From: JAZRUY01 sp045598845
GTDB lineage: Bacteria; Verrucomicrobiota; Lentisphaeria; Victivallales; Victivallaceae
NCBI GenBank assembly: GCA_045598845.1
Contig: JAZRUY010000034.1
Location: 30,391-94,390 of the forward strand
DNA length: 64,000 nucleotides
Reading direction: 5' to 3'
In this document: positions 32,026 through 41,079 of the stretch, piece by piece
How positions within the stretch are numbered: the first letter of the stretch is position 1
Layout: every line of letters starts with the position of its first letter
The notes under the pieces: model-generated
What the model was told of the DNA's origin: nothing
Database searches by the model: none
What the model saw: the letters and a program-made list of their open reading frames with translations, nothing else
Translations under genes and position numbers: made by a program

Positions 32026-32751
32026 CTAATTGCTTTCCGAAACCAAAGTTCCGGCGCTGAAATCGCCGTGCAGAACTTTATTTAAAGCCTGCTTATCGGA
32101 AAAGTTAAATACGATAATCGGCATGGAGTTGTCACGGCACATGGAAAATGCGGTTGAGTCCATCACATTGAGTCTTCTACTGATGGCTTCGTCGAAAGAA
32201 AGGTGTTCAAAACGTTTAGCGGACGGATCCTTGAACGGGTCAGCGGTGTATATGCCGTCCACTTTTGTCGCTTTCAGAATCACTTCACAGCCGCATTCCA
32301 GCGCGCGCAAAGCCGCCGTGGTGTCGGTAGTGAAAAACGGGCTGCCTGTTCCGCCCGCGAAAATTACCGGTCGTCCTGTGTTCAGTGCGGCGAAGGTCAA
32401 TTCCCGATCGAAACGCGGCGCAATCGGCTCCATCCCCACAGAACATTGTACGAGGGCGTCTATTCCGTCTGCCCGGAAGAAATCCCGTAGGCAAAGCGCA
32501 TTCATTACGGTGGCCAGCATACCCATTTTATCCGCATTGACACGGTCGAAATCTTCGGACCCCATCACTCCGCGCCAGATATTTCCCGCTCCTACTACCA
32601 ATACCACCTGGATACCGTGTTTAACAACATCCGCGACTCTTCCTGTTACCGAGCGTATTGCTTCGGCATCATATCCGTGTGTTTTTTCTCCTTTGAGCGC
32701 TTCACCGCTTATCTTGAGCAAAACCCGTTTGAATTTGAATTCGCTGCCCAT
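32026..32751 (-). CDS. pyrH: Uridylate kinase
   Basis: 241 aa amino-acid-kinase-fold enzyme making UDP from UMP. Marks include KRVLLKISGEALKG, VVLVVGAGNIWRGV and the conserved DRVNADKMGMLATVMNAL. GGTGSPFFTTDTTAALRA and the C-terminal half match UMP kinases. The start is ATG 32751, with GGGAG 9 bases upstream. It opens the minus-strand unit pyrH-lpxA-livK-like-CBM9-like. In many bacteria pyrH sits with rpsB-tsf-frr; here it is paired with lipid A synthesis. Confidence 0.95.
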   Translation of the reverse strand: MGSEFKFKRVLLKISGEALKGEKTHGYDAEAIRSVTGRVADVVKHGIQVVLVVGAGNIWRGVMGSEDFDRVNADKMGMLATVMNALCLRDFFRADGIDALVQCSVGMEPIAPRFDRELTFAALNTGRPVIFAGGTGSPFFTTDTTAALRALECGCEVILKATKVDGIYTADPFKDPSAKRFEHLSFDEAISRRLNVMDSTAFSMCRDNSMPIIVFNFSDKQALNKVLHGDFSAGTLVSESN

Positions 32752-32841
32752 GACCGTCAACTCCCGGTTTTAGATTTGACTTTGATTTGTACGAATATAT
32801 CATTTCAGCGGTTTTTTTGCTATTTATGAAGATTCTTCTCA

Positions 32842-32884
32842 ATGCATTTCCAGTCAAATATATGTATATTACTGTTGTGACAAC
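32842..32884 (+). promoter_or_regulatory. Candidate promoter and operator of the Gfo/Idh gene
   Basis: TATATT at 32865-32870 with ATGCAT (32842-32847) 17 bases upstream, a weak -35. A palindrome GTTGT-G-ACAAC at 32874-32884 covers the predicted transcription start, a typical repressor position. Confidence 0.35.
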
Positions 32885-32950
32885 AACGGATGGAGATATG
32901 TTCCTCGGTTAAGTCGGAGGATTGCGGAATAATTTAAAGGCGGTGACAAT

Positions 32951-33970
32951 ATGTGCGATGTACCCAAAATAAAAATCGGAGTTATCGGTGTGGGGGCGCT
33001 CGGCCGGCATCATGCCAGGTTATATGCGCAGAATTCCGGATGCGATGTGGTAGGCATATTTGATGTATCCAAAGAAAACGCCGCGAAGGTAGGCGGTGAA
33101 TTCGGTTTAAATGTTTTTGATGATTGGCGGAACCTGGCGGAGAGATGCGAGGCATTCAGCGTGGCGGTGCCGGCCAATTATCATGCGTCAACCGTATTGC
33201 CTCTGCTTGAAATGGGTAAGCATGTACTGGTGGAAAAACCGATTGAAGCCAAAGTTGATTTGGCTGAACAGATGGTTGAAACGGCCGCCCGCAACCATGT
33301 AATACTCGGGGTGGGGCATGTCGAACGTTTCAATCCGGCGATGGATTTTCTGGAAAAATATCGCGCCTGCACTCGGTTTGTGGAAGCGCACCGCCTGGCC
33401 AAGTACCCTCCACCGCGCCCTGGATTGCCGCGCCGCGGCACGGAGGTTAGCGTAATTCTTGATTTGATGATACACGATATTGATTTAGTGCTTACAATGA
33501 TAGATTCCGAAGTGGAACGGTTCGATGTCGTCGGAATACCGGTTCTGAGTGGTTCCGAGGATATTGTGAATGCCAGAATAAAATTTGCCAACGGCAGTTG
33601 CGCCAGCCTGACGGCAAGCCGGGTGAGTCAGGAGCCGTTGCGCCGGTTTCGTGTTTTTCAAGATAACAGTTATATCTCAATGGATTACGGTAAATGTTTC
33701 GGTATGGTGCTTACGCGTAACAAATTAGGTTTGGCGCGCAAGGATGTGAATTTAGATGAGAAAAACGCGCTTGCCGCGGAACTGGATGATTTTTTGCAAG
33801 CGGTACGGCGCAGTAAAATAGAAAACCGTGTCTGTCAGCCGCGTATTCCTGGAGAGCAGGGTCTGCGGGCATTGCGTTTGGCGGCGGCTATCGAGGCTGA
33901 AGCCAGACGGTACAATGAACAGTACGGTTTTAAATTTTCACAATTTCATTCTGTTGACGGTATGATTTAA
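32951..33970 (+). CDS. Gfo/Idh/MocA-family oxidoreductase
   Basis: 339 aa. N-terminal Rossmann domain (KIGVIGVGALGRHHARLYA; the conserved EKP is in VLVEKPIEAKVD) and C-terminal GFO_IDH_MocA domain (HVERFNPAMDFLEKY, then VILDLMIHDIDLVLTM). NAD(P)-dependent oxidation of a sugar or related substrate is expected. It is divergent from pyrH-lpxA and followed by ispE, gmhB-like. Relatives next to lpxA can be GnnA (UDP-GlcNAc 3-dehydrogenase for amino-linked lipid A), but no gnnB aminotransferase is seen here, so that role is only a possibility. Confidence 0.85.
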   Translation: MCDVPKIKIGVIGVGALGRHHARLYAQNSGCDVVGIFDVSKENAAKVGGEFGLNVFDDWRNLAERCEAFSVAVPANYHASTVLPLLEMGKHVLVEKPIEAKVDLAEQMVETAARNHVILGVGHVERFNPAMDFLEKYRACTRFVEAHRLAKYPPPRPGLPRRGTEVSVILDLMIHDIDLVLTMIDSEVERFDVVGIPVLSGSEDIVNARIKFANGSCASLTASRVSQEPLRRFRVFQDNSYISMDYGKCFGMVLTRNKLGLARKDVNLDEKNALAAELDDFLQAVRRSKIENRVCQPRIPGEQGLRALRLAAAIEAEARRYNEQYGFKFSQFHSVDGMI

Positions 33971-34021
33971 TAAAGCGGATTGAATAACTGTGTTAATTTG
34001 AAAAACACTGTGAATTTTTTT

Positions 34022-34885
34022 ATGGAAATAAGCTGTATCGCCGCGTCTAAAATTAATTTATTCCTTCGGGTGGACGGTTGCCGCCAGGATGGTTATCATC
34101 TGTTGACTACCTTGTTTGTTCCGTTGCGGTGGCCGGCTGATTGTATCCGCGTTGATTTCAATTCCGGTTCCGGCATTGCATTGACCTCTGACTGTCCCGG
34201 ACTTCCTGACGGCACAAAAAATCTTGCCGGCCGGGCGGCGGGATTATATGCCGAAGCCGCCGGAATCGCTCCGACCTGGCGGTTTCATATTGAAAAGCGA
34301 ATTCCGGTTGCTGCCGGTATGGGAGGCGGCAGTTCTGATGCCGCCGCTGTATTGCAGATATTGAATCGCCGATATAATGCTCTTCCCGAGGAAAAATTGC
34401 ACTCTATTGCCTTGCGGCTGGGGGCGGATGTGCCTTTTTTTCTGCATCCCGTCGCACGAATTTCCGGCGGAATCGGGGATAAGCCGCTGCGCCGCGTAAG
34501 TGTGAAAAAATCCGCATTCCGGTTGCTGGCGGTGTATCCGAAATTTCCGGTAAGCGCCGGATGGGCATTCCGCCAAATGCTCCCGCCATCGTGTTCAGAC
34601 GGTCCGGAATTACTGGCAGATGCTTTGGAAAACGGGGATACCGCCGGTATTGCCGGATTATTACATAACGACCTTGCGCCTGCTCTTTATCTCAAATTCC
34701 CATGGTTGACTATTTTACGCGATACTCTGAAAGAATACGGCGCATTGAATGCGGAAATAACAGGCAGCGGTTCTGTTGTTTATGCCGTTTTTGCGGATGA
34801 ATCTGACCGTATGTCCGCGGCTGGCCGCTTGCGGAAAATATTTTCAGATTCCGTGAACATTCTGGATAAGATTGAATTGCTATAA
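34022..34885 (+). CDS. ispE: 4-diphosphocytidyl-2-C-methyl-D-erythritol kinase
   Basis: 287 aa GHMP kinase of the MEP isoprenoid pathway. SKINLFLRVDGCRQDGYHLL is the substrate-binding N-terminus and PVAAGMGGGSSDAAAVL the ATP-binding glycine loop. ADVPFFLHP and the C-terminal ITGSGSVVYAVF are also conserved. The start is ATG 34022; the frame extends back to a TTG at 33980, but the homologous region begins at the ATG. No strong ribosome-binding site is visible. Fifty-one bases after the Gfo/Idh gene. Confidence 0.93.
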   Translation: MEISCIAASKINLFLRVDGCRQDGYHLLTTLFVPLRWPADCIRVDFNSGSGIALTSDCPGLPDGTKNLAGRAAGLYAEAAGIAPTWRFHIEKRIPVAAGMGGGSSDAAAVLQILNRRYNALPEEKLHSIALRLGADVPFFLHPVARISGGIGDKPLRRVSVKKSAFRLLAVYPKFPVSAGWAFRQMLPPSCSDGPELLADALENGDTAGIAGLLHNDLAPALYLKFPWLTILRDTLKEYGALNAEITGSGSVVYAVFADESDRMSAAGRLRKIFSDSVNILDKIELL

Positions 34886-34899
34886 TCCGGTGTAATACA

Positions 34900-35460
34900 A
34901 TGAACGGTATGGCAAAAGCGCTTTTTCTTGATCGCGACGGAGTAGTGATTGTCGAAGAGGGCTATCTTTGTGAGCCGGACAGAGTGAAATTGATTCCGGG
35001 GGCGGCGGATGCCATGCGGATGGCCCGCGAGGCTGGTTATCTTCTGATTATGGTCAGTAATCAATCGGGTGTGGCGCGCGGGAAATTCGGGCTTGCGGAT
35101 GTTGAACAGGTGAATATGCGGTTGTCAGAGATGCTTGCCGTATACGGAGCGGCATTCGATGCCGTGTATTATTGCCCGCATCATCCGGACATAACCGGAC
35201 CGTGCGATTGTCGCAAACCTGCTCCGGGAATGTTGCTGCGGGCGCAAAAAGAATTTAATATCGACATGAAAGACTCTGCAATGGTGGGGGACCGTCCCGG
35301 CGATGTTCAAGCCGGTGTAAACGCTGGGTGCGGCAGATGCATGCTGGTGCGAACCGGTTACGGAATGCAGGCTGAAAAAGACGGTTTGACAGATGGAATG
35401 GAAATCTTTAACGATCTTTCCGCCGCGGTATCGGCGTTAGTTGACATTAAAACGGATTAA
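34900..35460 (+). CDS. gmhB: D-glycero-D-manno-heptose 1,7-bisphosphate 7-phosphatase-like HAD hydrolase
   Basis: 186 aa HAD phosphatase. Catalytic aspartates are Asp11 and Asp13 in FLDRDGVV. Motif II is VSNQSG and motif III/IV are CDCRKP and MVGDRPGDV. The zinc-binding loop CPHHPDITGPCDCRKP is the GmhB/HisB-N hallmark. It removes the 7-phosphate in the ADP-heptose pathway; hldD at 16437 is the last step of that pathway. A second possible start is the Met at codon 4. HisB-like phosphatase activity is the alternative. Confidence 0.88.
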   Translation: MNGMAKALFLDRDGVVIVEEGYLCEPDRVKLIPGAADAMRMAREAGYLLIMVSNQSGVARGKFGLADVEQVNMRLSEMLAVYGAAFDAVYYCPHHPDITGPCDCRKPAPGMLLRAQKEFNIDMKDSAMVGDRPGDVQAGVNAGCGRCMLVRTGYGMQAEKDGLTDGMEIFNDLSAAVSALVDIKTD

Positions 35461-35463
35461 GGC

Positions 35464-37383
35464 ATGAATGATCTTTGCTATGCTCTGCTTTTGACATTCT
35501 TTGAATGTACATTCGTTTTTGCCGCGCTGTCTTTGTTGTATTTTAAAAGAAACGCCATAGGCAAAGCGCCTTTTTATATGTCCTGCGGTCTATTGCTGTT
35601 GTTCGCCGGATTTCTTGGCGCCGCTGATTGCCGAATCCGTTTTCCCGGCAGTTTGGATTTTGAACTCGCCGGTCTGCTGCTGGTTTTGCCGGTGCTTACA
35701 GCGTATCTGATGGTATATATAACCGAAGGCACCCTGCATGCCCAGCGTATGATTATCGGTGTCATAGTGCTGGGAGGTATTTTCTTTTACATAGGTGAAT
35801 TGGCCAAGCTGGAATGTTCATGGCATGGTTTTTCGATTATTTCCGGCATTGACGGAGCCACATTGGGCAGTCTTTTGGCACAAAGCCGGCGTAAAATGAT
35901 GATGTCAATAATCATTACGGTGAGTGAAATGTTCGTATTGCCGATCGTTTATACTAAATTAAGCAATTTCAAAATCAACAGAATCGCATCTGTGTGGCTG
36001 GCAATGATGACCGCCATGTTGTGCGGAGAACTTCTCCGCTGGGGGCAGTTTTTCGCATTGCATATACCGTTTGATGTTTTTGGCGGCGATGCTGTTGCGC
36101 ATTTGATTACCCGTACCTGGATGGCGGTATTGCTGGCGGGATATTTAAATAAAATCGAATTGGATATACGGACTGGTGAAAAAAGTCCGCTGGATATTGT
36201 GTTCGCTTTTATCGGAGGCTACGGCCGCAGTAAAGAATTGGAGCGAAATCTTCGCGATTGGACCGGCCGTTACAAATTGATTTTGGAACATGCGGATGAG
36301 TTAATCGTTATGATGAACCGTTCTGGCGTCATCATCGATGCCAATCCGGCCGCCGCTGTTGTTTTAGGCGCTCAATCATGTGATGAATTAACCGGAATGC
36401 GGTTGTTTCAGCGTCTGACATTATGCGATGGCAGCGTTGTTCCTGAACTTGACCGGTTGACTGAACCGGTGCATTTCCGTTGTATTCTCAATAAATCGGT
36501 TCCCGGCGGAGAAAAACAATTACGTTGTTCTCTTTCTCCGGTAATCAATGCCGGACAGTTGCTGCTGGTGCTTATTGCCGGAGATATTACAGAAGAAATG
36601 CGCTTGACGGAAGAAAAAACTAAATTGAGCGAACAGCTTATTCATTCCCAGCGCATAGAATCGCTGGGGCAATTGGCCGGAGGAATTGCCCATGATTTCA
36701 ATAATCATATCCATGCTATTATGGGGCATGTGGATGTGATTAATTATATGCATCGCCCGTCTGATCCGGAGGCGGTGCGGCATTTGGAGAAAATTACCGC
36801 TATTGCGGAACAGGCCGGTAAACTGACCGGGCAGTTGCTCGGTTTTGCCCGCAAAGGCAAGTACCACGTGGAAAAGCTTTCTCCTGCGGATATTATTTCC
36901 GCCAGTCTGGAATTGGTGAATCCCCGGAAACACCAGGATGTCGAAGTTTATTCCGATGTGCCGGATACACTTCCTCCGGTTCTCGCAGACCGGTTTCAAA
37001 TGCAGCAGGTATTGCTGAATCTTATGCTCAATGCGCTGGATGCGCTGTCTGAAAAAACGGACAGCCGCAGACTGGAAGTGTCAGCCTGCCGTTCCGGTGA
37101 TTTGCAAAGTGCTCTTGTCCCGCCGCCTGAGATTTCTGCCGAAAGCGCCCGGAATGATTTTATCTGTTTTATTGTGGCGGATAACGGGTGCGGAATGGAT
37201 AAAGCGACCCGCGACCGTATTTTTGAACCGTTTTTCACTACCAAACCGGTAGGCAGAGGTACCGGCATGGGGTTGTCTATGGTCTACGGAGCCGTTTCCA
37301 ATCATCACGGCTGGATTCAAGTGGAAAGCGAACCGGGGCTGGGAACGCGTTTTCTGGTGTTTTTGCCTTCCTCCTGCGAATAA
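35464..37383 (+). CDS. Membrane sensor histidine kinase with PAS domain
   Basis: 639 aa. About seven membrane helices occupy residues 1-235, resembling the 7TM N-terminal sensor modules. A PAS domain follows (about 275-375, [17 protein letters not shown]), then HisKA with the phospho-acceptor His410 in [17 protein letters not shown]. The HATPase domain has N-box [11 protein letters not shown]1 DNGCGMD and G2 [13 protein letters not shown]. No receiver domain is fused and no response regulator is adjacent, so its partner is elsewhere. It starts 3 bases after the gmhB-like stop and its stop overlaps the next ATG by one base. Confidence 0.9.
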   Translation: MNDLCYALLLTFFECTFVFAALSLLYFKRNAIGKAPFYMSCGLLLLFAGFLGAADCRIRFPGSLDFELAGLLLVLPVLTAYLMVYITEGTLHAQRMIIGVIVLGGIFFYIGELAKLECSWHGFSIISGIDGATLGSLLAQSRRKMMMSIIITVSEMFVLPIVYTKLSNFKINRIASVWLAMMTAMLCGELLRWGQFFALHIPFDVFGGDAVAHLITRTWMAVLLAGYLNKIELDIRTGEKSPLDIVFAFIGGYGRSKELERNLRDWTGRYKLILEHADELIVMMNRSGVIIDANPAAAVVLGAQSCDELTGMRLFQRLTLCDGSVVPELDRLTEPVHFRCILNKSVPGGEKQLRCSLSPVINAGQLLLVLIAGDITEEMRLTEEKTKLSEQLIHSQRIESLGQLAGGIAHDFNNHIHAIMGHVDVINYMHRPSDPEAVRHLEKITAIAEQAGKLTGQLLGFARKGKYHVEKLSPADIISASLELVNPRKHQDVEVYSDVPDTLPPVLADRFQMQQVLLNLMLNALDALSEKTDSRRLEVSACRSGDLQSALVPPPEISAESARNDFICFIVADNGCGMDKATRDRIFEPFFTTKPVGRGTGMGLSMVYGAVSNHHGWIQVESEPGLGTRFLVFLPSSCE

Positions 37384-38090
37384 TGATGTATTCCCGTTTT
37401 CAAATCGCGGAAAATCATCATCAGGCACTTGCTTTCTGGGCGGATAATTATACGAAGCACGGAGCGATGCCGGTGCTGACATTCGATCATCATACGGATA
37501 CCAGACATGTATTGGCGCATATCCCGGACAGCAATATTCAAGCGGACGGACTTGTTGCCGCTTTTGATGCGGCAAATCCGGTATCCGTCTGCCATGCAAT
37601 AAAGTTACTGCATCATGACGAGCAATTTGATTTCGCTCTGCGGACCGGTATTTTTTCCCGGGTATACGGCGTTGTGCATTTTATTTCCCCTGCTGCAGAG
37701 GCTGATATGCCGGACGGTATAAATTTGACTTGCGACCGCAGTTGGGGCGATGAAAATACGTTATTGAACAATCCGTCCAGGTTTTCAGCATGCTGCTGCC
37801 GTGTTTTAGAAACGGACTGGCTCGAAGCCAGATTCTCCGAAATCGGTTTTTCTCCTGAAACCCGTCCGTTTGTCTTGGATATAGATCTTGATTTTTTTGT
37901 TACATTACGGGCCTTATACCCGAAAGAACACCGGCTTTTTTATCGATTGCTGCAAAATTGCGCTCTGCTTACCGTATCAATGGAGCGGGAATGGGTGAAA
38001 ATATTGTCGGTTAACCGGGCAACTACCGCGGATTCTTTACTGTCCGGGTTATTGGAACATTATTCCATTGCCGGCACTGACCGCATGTAG
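37383..38090 (+). CDS. UPF0489-family protein
   Basis: 235 aa. Conserved short motifs VLTFDHHTDT near the N-terminus and VLDIDLDFFV near residue 160 (Asp/His-rich, likely metal-binding) match the UPF0489 family, which is thought to be related to the arginase/deacetylase fold. No function is established for the bacterial members. Translation is coupled to the histidine kinase through a TAATG overlap. It converges on the esterase gene, with 49 bases between the stops and no clear hairpin. Confidence 0.7.
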   Translation: MMYSRFQIAENHHQALAFWADNYTKHGAMPVLTFDHHTDTRHVLAHIPDSNIQADGLVAAFDAANPVSVCHAIKLLHHDEQFDFALRTGIFSRVYGVVHFISPAAEADMPDGINLTCDRSWGDENTLLNNPSRFSACCCRVLETDWLEARFSEIGFSPETRPFVLDIDLDFFVTLRALYPKEHRLFYRLLQNCALLTVSMEREWVKILSVNRATTADSLLSGLLEHYSIAGTDRM

Positions 38091-38139
38091 AAACTTTTTT
38101 GTCTTTTGGTTTTTTGGTATTTGATTTTAAGAAAGAACT

Positions 38140-39432
38140 TTAATAACTCTTCCAGACGATATCTTTTTCGGACGGAGAATAATAACCGTGCTCTCCGCCC
38201 TGCACCCACCGGATGCTCTTATACGGTGTTGCCAGATTGCGGTAACATACAGCCAAACCGGAAGGAGGACAGATATTGTCGCCGAGTCCGGCGCAGGTAA
38301 TATCCACTTTGGCCGTCCGGATTCTTTTCGCCATGAATACCGGATCGTAATAATCCAGCGCCGGATGCCAGTTCGGGCGCCAACCGTCATATCTGTTTTT
38401 TTGCCGGTTGCCTTTCAGATCACAGCACCAGATGATGAAAGGATAAGCTTCAGTTACATCACTGTCGAGGGCTGCGGCCCAGATCGACTGCATTCCGGCT
38501 TGACTGCCTCCCTGTACAATCAGATCACGGCCGTTCCATTGCGGCAGAGTTTTGCCGTATTCCAGTATTCGCAACACCCGCATCGCCATCCCGTAAAAAA
38601 AAGCGGTCTCCGGATTCTGATTTTCGCTGTCTTTTAAGGCATATCCTTCAAGATTTTTCATAAACTCCGCCCGCACCTCCGGAATCGCGTCCAGCGGTTG
38701 ACCGTGTGCATTGATTTCGATGCGGATGCTTTTTTTGTCGCCCCAGGTAAACGGTTTCTGTTCGCGTACTCCGTAAGCGATGAATCCGATGCGCAACGGC
38801 AGCGACTTGGGGGCGGCCTGTTCCGGAATCCGCATAAATCCGGTTACCGGGCGAGGTCCGGCGCACGGGATCGATAAACGATAGAGGATAACCCCGTCTT
38901 TGCGTTCAATTTCTGTGCAATCCGTTTTTGAAAACGGTACGGTCGCCAGCAGTTCCTTTTGGCGCGTCCAAAATGTATCAAAATCTTCCGGTTCTCCGCA
39001 GTCCTCCAACTGTTCCGGATATACCGCCGCTCCGGCGGAATAATGTATCGCCTGGGGATTGGATTTGTCTGCGGATTGCGACCGCATTACTTCGCCGCCG
39101 TCGGCATCGCGTAATTCCACCAGTACATTGGCGAATCCGGGAGACGATAATTCCGTTTCCACGGTCAGAGGATTATCGGCAGGAGCCTCTCCTTCAATTT
39201 TATCTCCGCCGTCTTTTCTGCAAATCCAATGCAGTTTTAACATATTTGCCGGATAACCGGCGGTATCCGCGGTGAAAGTGAAAATCATTTTCTCTCCAGG
39301 CTGATAACTCAGCGCCGGTTTGTCGGTGGTGCAGTTAATGTGCGCTGCCCATGGAAGTATTATCTTATCGGCAAAACAATATCCGTTTGCAAAAAACAGC
39401 ATACAGATAACAAATGAAAAAGATGTACGCAT
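38140..39432 (-). CDS. Exported acetyl-xylan-esterase-like alpha/beta hydrolase
   Basis: 430 aa. Signal peptide MRTSFSFVICMLFFANGYCFA, then an N-terminal beta-sandwich (to about residue 115) and an AXE1/cephalosporin-C deacetylase-type hydrolase. The nucleophile is Ser310 in QGGSQAGMQS; the catalytic His is in QGGEHGYYSP near the end. CE7-type enzymes remove acetyl groups from xylo-oligosaccharides. The start is ATG 39432 with AAAGGA upstream; a longer frame from 39471 would bury the signal peptide. It is divergent from the sugar pathway at 39665, suggesting shared control. Confidence 0.82.
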   Translation of the reverse strand: MRTSFSFVICMLFFANGYCFADKIILPWAAHINCTTDKPALSYQPGEKMIFTFTADTAGYPANMLKLHWICRKDGGDKIEGEAPADNPLTVETELSSPGFANVLVELRDADGGEVMRSQSADKSNPQAIHYSAGAAVYPEQLEDCGEPEDFDTFWTRQKELLATVPFSKTDCTEIERKDGVILYRLSIPCAGPRPVTGFMRIPEQAAPKSLPLRIGFIAYGVREQKPFTWGDKKSIRIEINAHGQPLDAIPEVRAEFMKNLEGYALKDSENQNPETAFFYGMAMRVLRILEYGKTLPQWNGRDLIVQGGSQAGMQSIWAAALDSDVTEAYPFIIWCCDLKGNRQKNRYDGWRPNWHPALDYYDPVFMAKRIRTAKVDITCAGLGDNICPPSGLAVCYRNLATPYKSIRWVQGGEHGYYSPSEKDIVWKSY

Positions 39433-39475
39433 TGAGAATCCTTTGCCCGTTTCCAATTGTGTCGAGTACAAAATT

Positions 39476-39504
39476 AATGTAGCATATTTTTAATAGGCGG
39501 GCAA
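39476..39504 (-). promoter_or_regulatory. Candidate promoter of the esterase gene
   Basis: On the minus strand: TTGCCC (39504-39499), 17 bases, TACATT (39481-39476). Transcription would start about 35 bases before the ATG at 39432. Confidence 0.4.
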
Positions 39505-39570
39505 GAACGCCCTGCCGAACAGCGGCAGTCCGTCGCATCTAAATTGCCTGTCGCCGGACAAGTGATTGAA

Positions 39571-39613
39571 AAGCGACGAAAATACGCTATTGTATTATTG
39601 TATGCGGTATAAT
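39571..39613 (+). promoter_or_regulatory. Promoter region of the sugar isomerase operon
   Basis: A consensus TATAAT lies at 39608-39613, without a good -35 at 17 bases. TTGAAA near 39571 pairs instead with TATTGT 16 bases on. A hairpin CTGCCG/CGGCAG (39512-39528) lies upstream. The lack of a -35 could mean activator control; this is inference. Confidence 0.35.
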
Positions 39614-39664
39614 TAAAGTCATGGTATTCCAAAAACGATAAATCCTAAAATGCGTGGAGAAAAA

Positions 39665-41059
39665 ATGACAACATTCGCACTTTACTTCGGTAACCGGGGA
39701 TTTTTCCCGGAATCATTGATTGCTTCGGCCCGTCAGGAAATTGTCGGAGTGCTGGGCAGACTTGGAATTAAAACAATTTCTCTGCCAGCTGACGCCACCC
39801 GTTTCGGAGCGGTTGAAACCGCGGAAGAAGGCAGGGTTTATGCCCGCTTTTTAGCGGAACACCGGGGAGAATATGACGGAGTGATTTTGTCTTTGCCAAA
39901 TTTCGGTGATGAGAACGGTGCTTCCGAGGCATTGCGCGATGCCGGTGTTCCGATTTATATCCAAGCGTATCCTGACGAATTGGACAAAATGGATTTCAAC
40001 CATCGCCGGGATGCTTTTTGCGGTAAATTTTCCATTATGGATGTTTTTACTCAATTCGGAATTCCGTTTACAGCGTGGGAACCTCACGCTCTGGCTCCGT
40101 CGGATCCGGAATTTCTCAATCAAATGATAAAATTCGCCGCGGTCTGCCGGATTGTAAAAAAACTCAAGCGTTGCCGTATCGGTGCGATAGGCGCCCGGCC
40201 GACCCTGTTCAAGACCATCCGTTTTGATGAGGTAACGTTGCAGCATTACGGCATTACCACCGAGGTTTTTGACAATTCCGATTTGCTGGTCAAAGTGGAA
40301 AAAATCAGCGACAATGCCCCGGAATTGTCGGAGAAACTGAAAAAATTCCGCAATTATGCTGATTTTTCCGTTGTCCCTGCCGATAAACTGCTTATCTTGG
40401 CGAAGATATCCGTGGCTTTGGATCAGTTTATTGCCGACCATCAGCTGGATGCGCTCGGTTTGCGTTGCTGGAGCGATTTGCAGCATACTCTCAAAATTTC
40501 TCCTTGTGTGCTGCTGAGCGAACTCAACGACCGCAGATTCCCCGCCGCTTGTGAATTGGACATCGGCAATGCGGTTTCCATGCTTGCGCTGAATGCCGCT
40601 TCAGACGATGCGACCGCCTGTCTGGATTGGAACAACAATTATCCAGGGGATCCGGATGGATGTATTTTGTTTCATTGCGGATCAATTCCGCAGAGCATGA
40701 TGACGGGCAAAGGTCAGGTTATCGATCATGCGATGTTCGCCAAATCACTGGGGGCCGGGTGCGGTTACGGGTGCAATGTCGGCTTTATCCGCCCCATGGA
40801 TTTTACATTTGCCTCCACCACTACGCAAAACGGGAAGCTGAAATTCTACTCCGGCGAAGGACAGTTCCTTGATAAACCGCTTGGCGAAGGTTTTTTCGGT
40901 TGCGGAGGAGCGGCGCATATTCCAGGACTGCAGCGAAAACTGGTCAATATCGGCTATGCCGGATACCGTCATCATGTGAGCGTTACTCCGGGGAGCTGGC
41001 AACAAGCGCTTGACGAAGCATTCTGCCGTTATCTCGGTTACGAGCACACCTTGATTTAA
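39665..41059 (+). CDS. L-fucose/L-arabinose isomerase-family sugar isomerase
   Basis: 464 aa. The C-terminal half has the family's acidic metal site (FPAACELDIGNAVSMLAL, with Glu and Asp of the CExD motif) and a conserved His near the end (GYRHHVSVTPG). The N-terminal two Rossmann-like domains (FALYFGNRGFFPESLI; VILSLPNFGDENGA) match L-fucose isomerase-like proteins. It converts an aldose to a ketose using a divalent metal. GGAG lies 5 bases before the ATG at 39665. First gene of a four-gene catabolic operon; the actual sugar is not predictable. Confidence 0.8.
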   Translation: MTTFALYFGNRGFFPESLIASARQEIVGVLGRLGIKTISLPADATRFGAVETAEEGRVYARFLAEHRGEYDGVILSLPNFGDENGASEALRDAGVPIYIQAYPDELDKMDFNHRRDAFCGKFSIMDVFTQFGIPFTAWEPHALAPSDPEFLNQMIKFAAVCRIVKKLKRCRIGAIGARPTLFKTIRFDEVTLQHYGITTEVFDNSDLLVKVEKISDNAPELSEKLKKFRNYADFSVVPADKLLILAKISVALDQFIADHQLDALGLRCWSDLQHTLKISPCVLLSELNDRRFPAACELDIGNAVSMLALNAASDDATACLDWNNNYPGDPDGCILFHCGSIPQSMMTGKGQVIDHAMFAKSLGAGCGYGCNVGFIRPMDFTFASTTTQNGKLKFYSGEGQFLDKPLGEGFFGCGGAAHIPGLQRKLVNIGYAGYRHHVSVTPGSWQQALDEAFCRYLGYEHTLI

Positions 41060-41079
41060 CGTCTCTCCCGGGGTGTACA

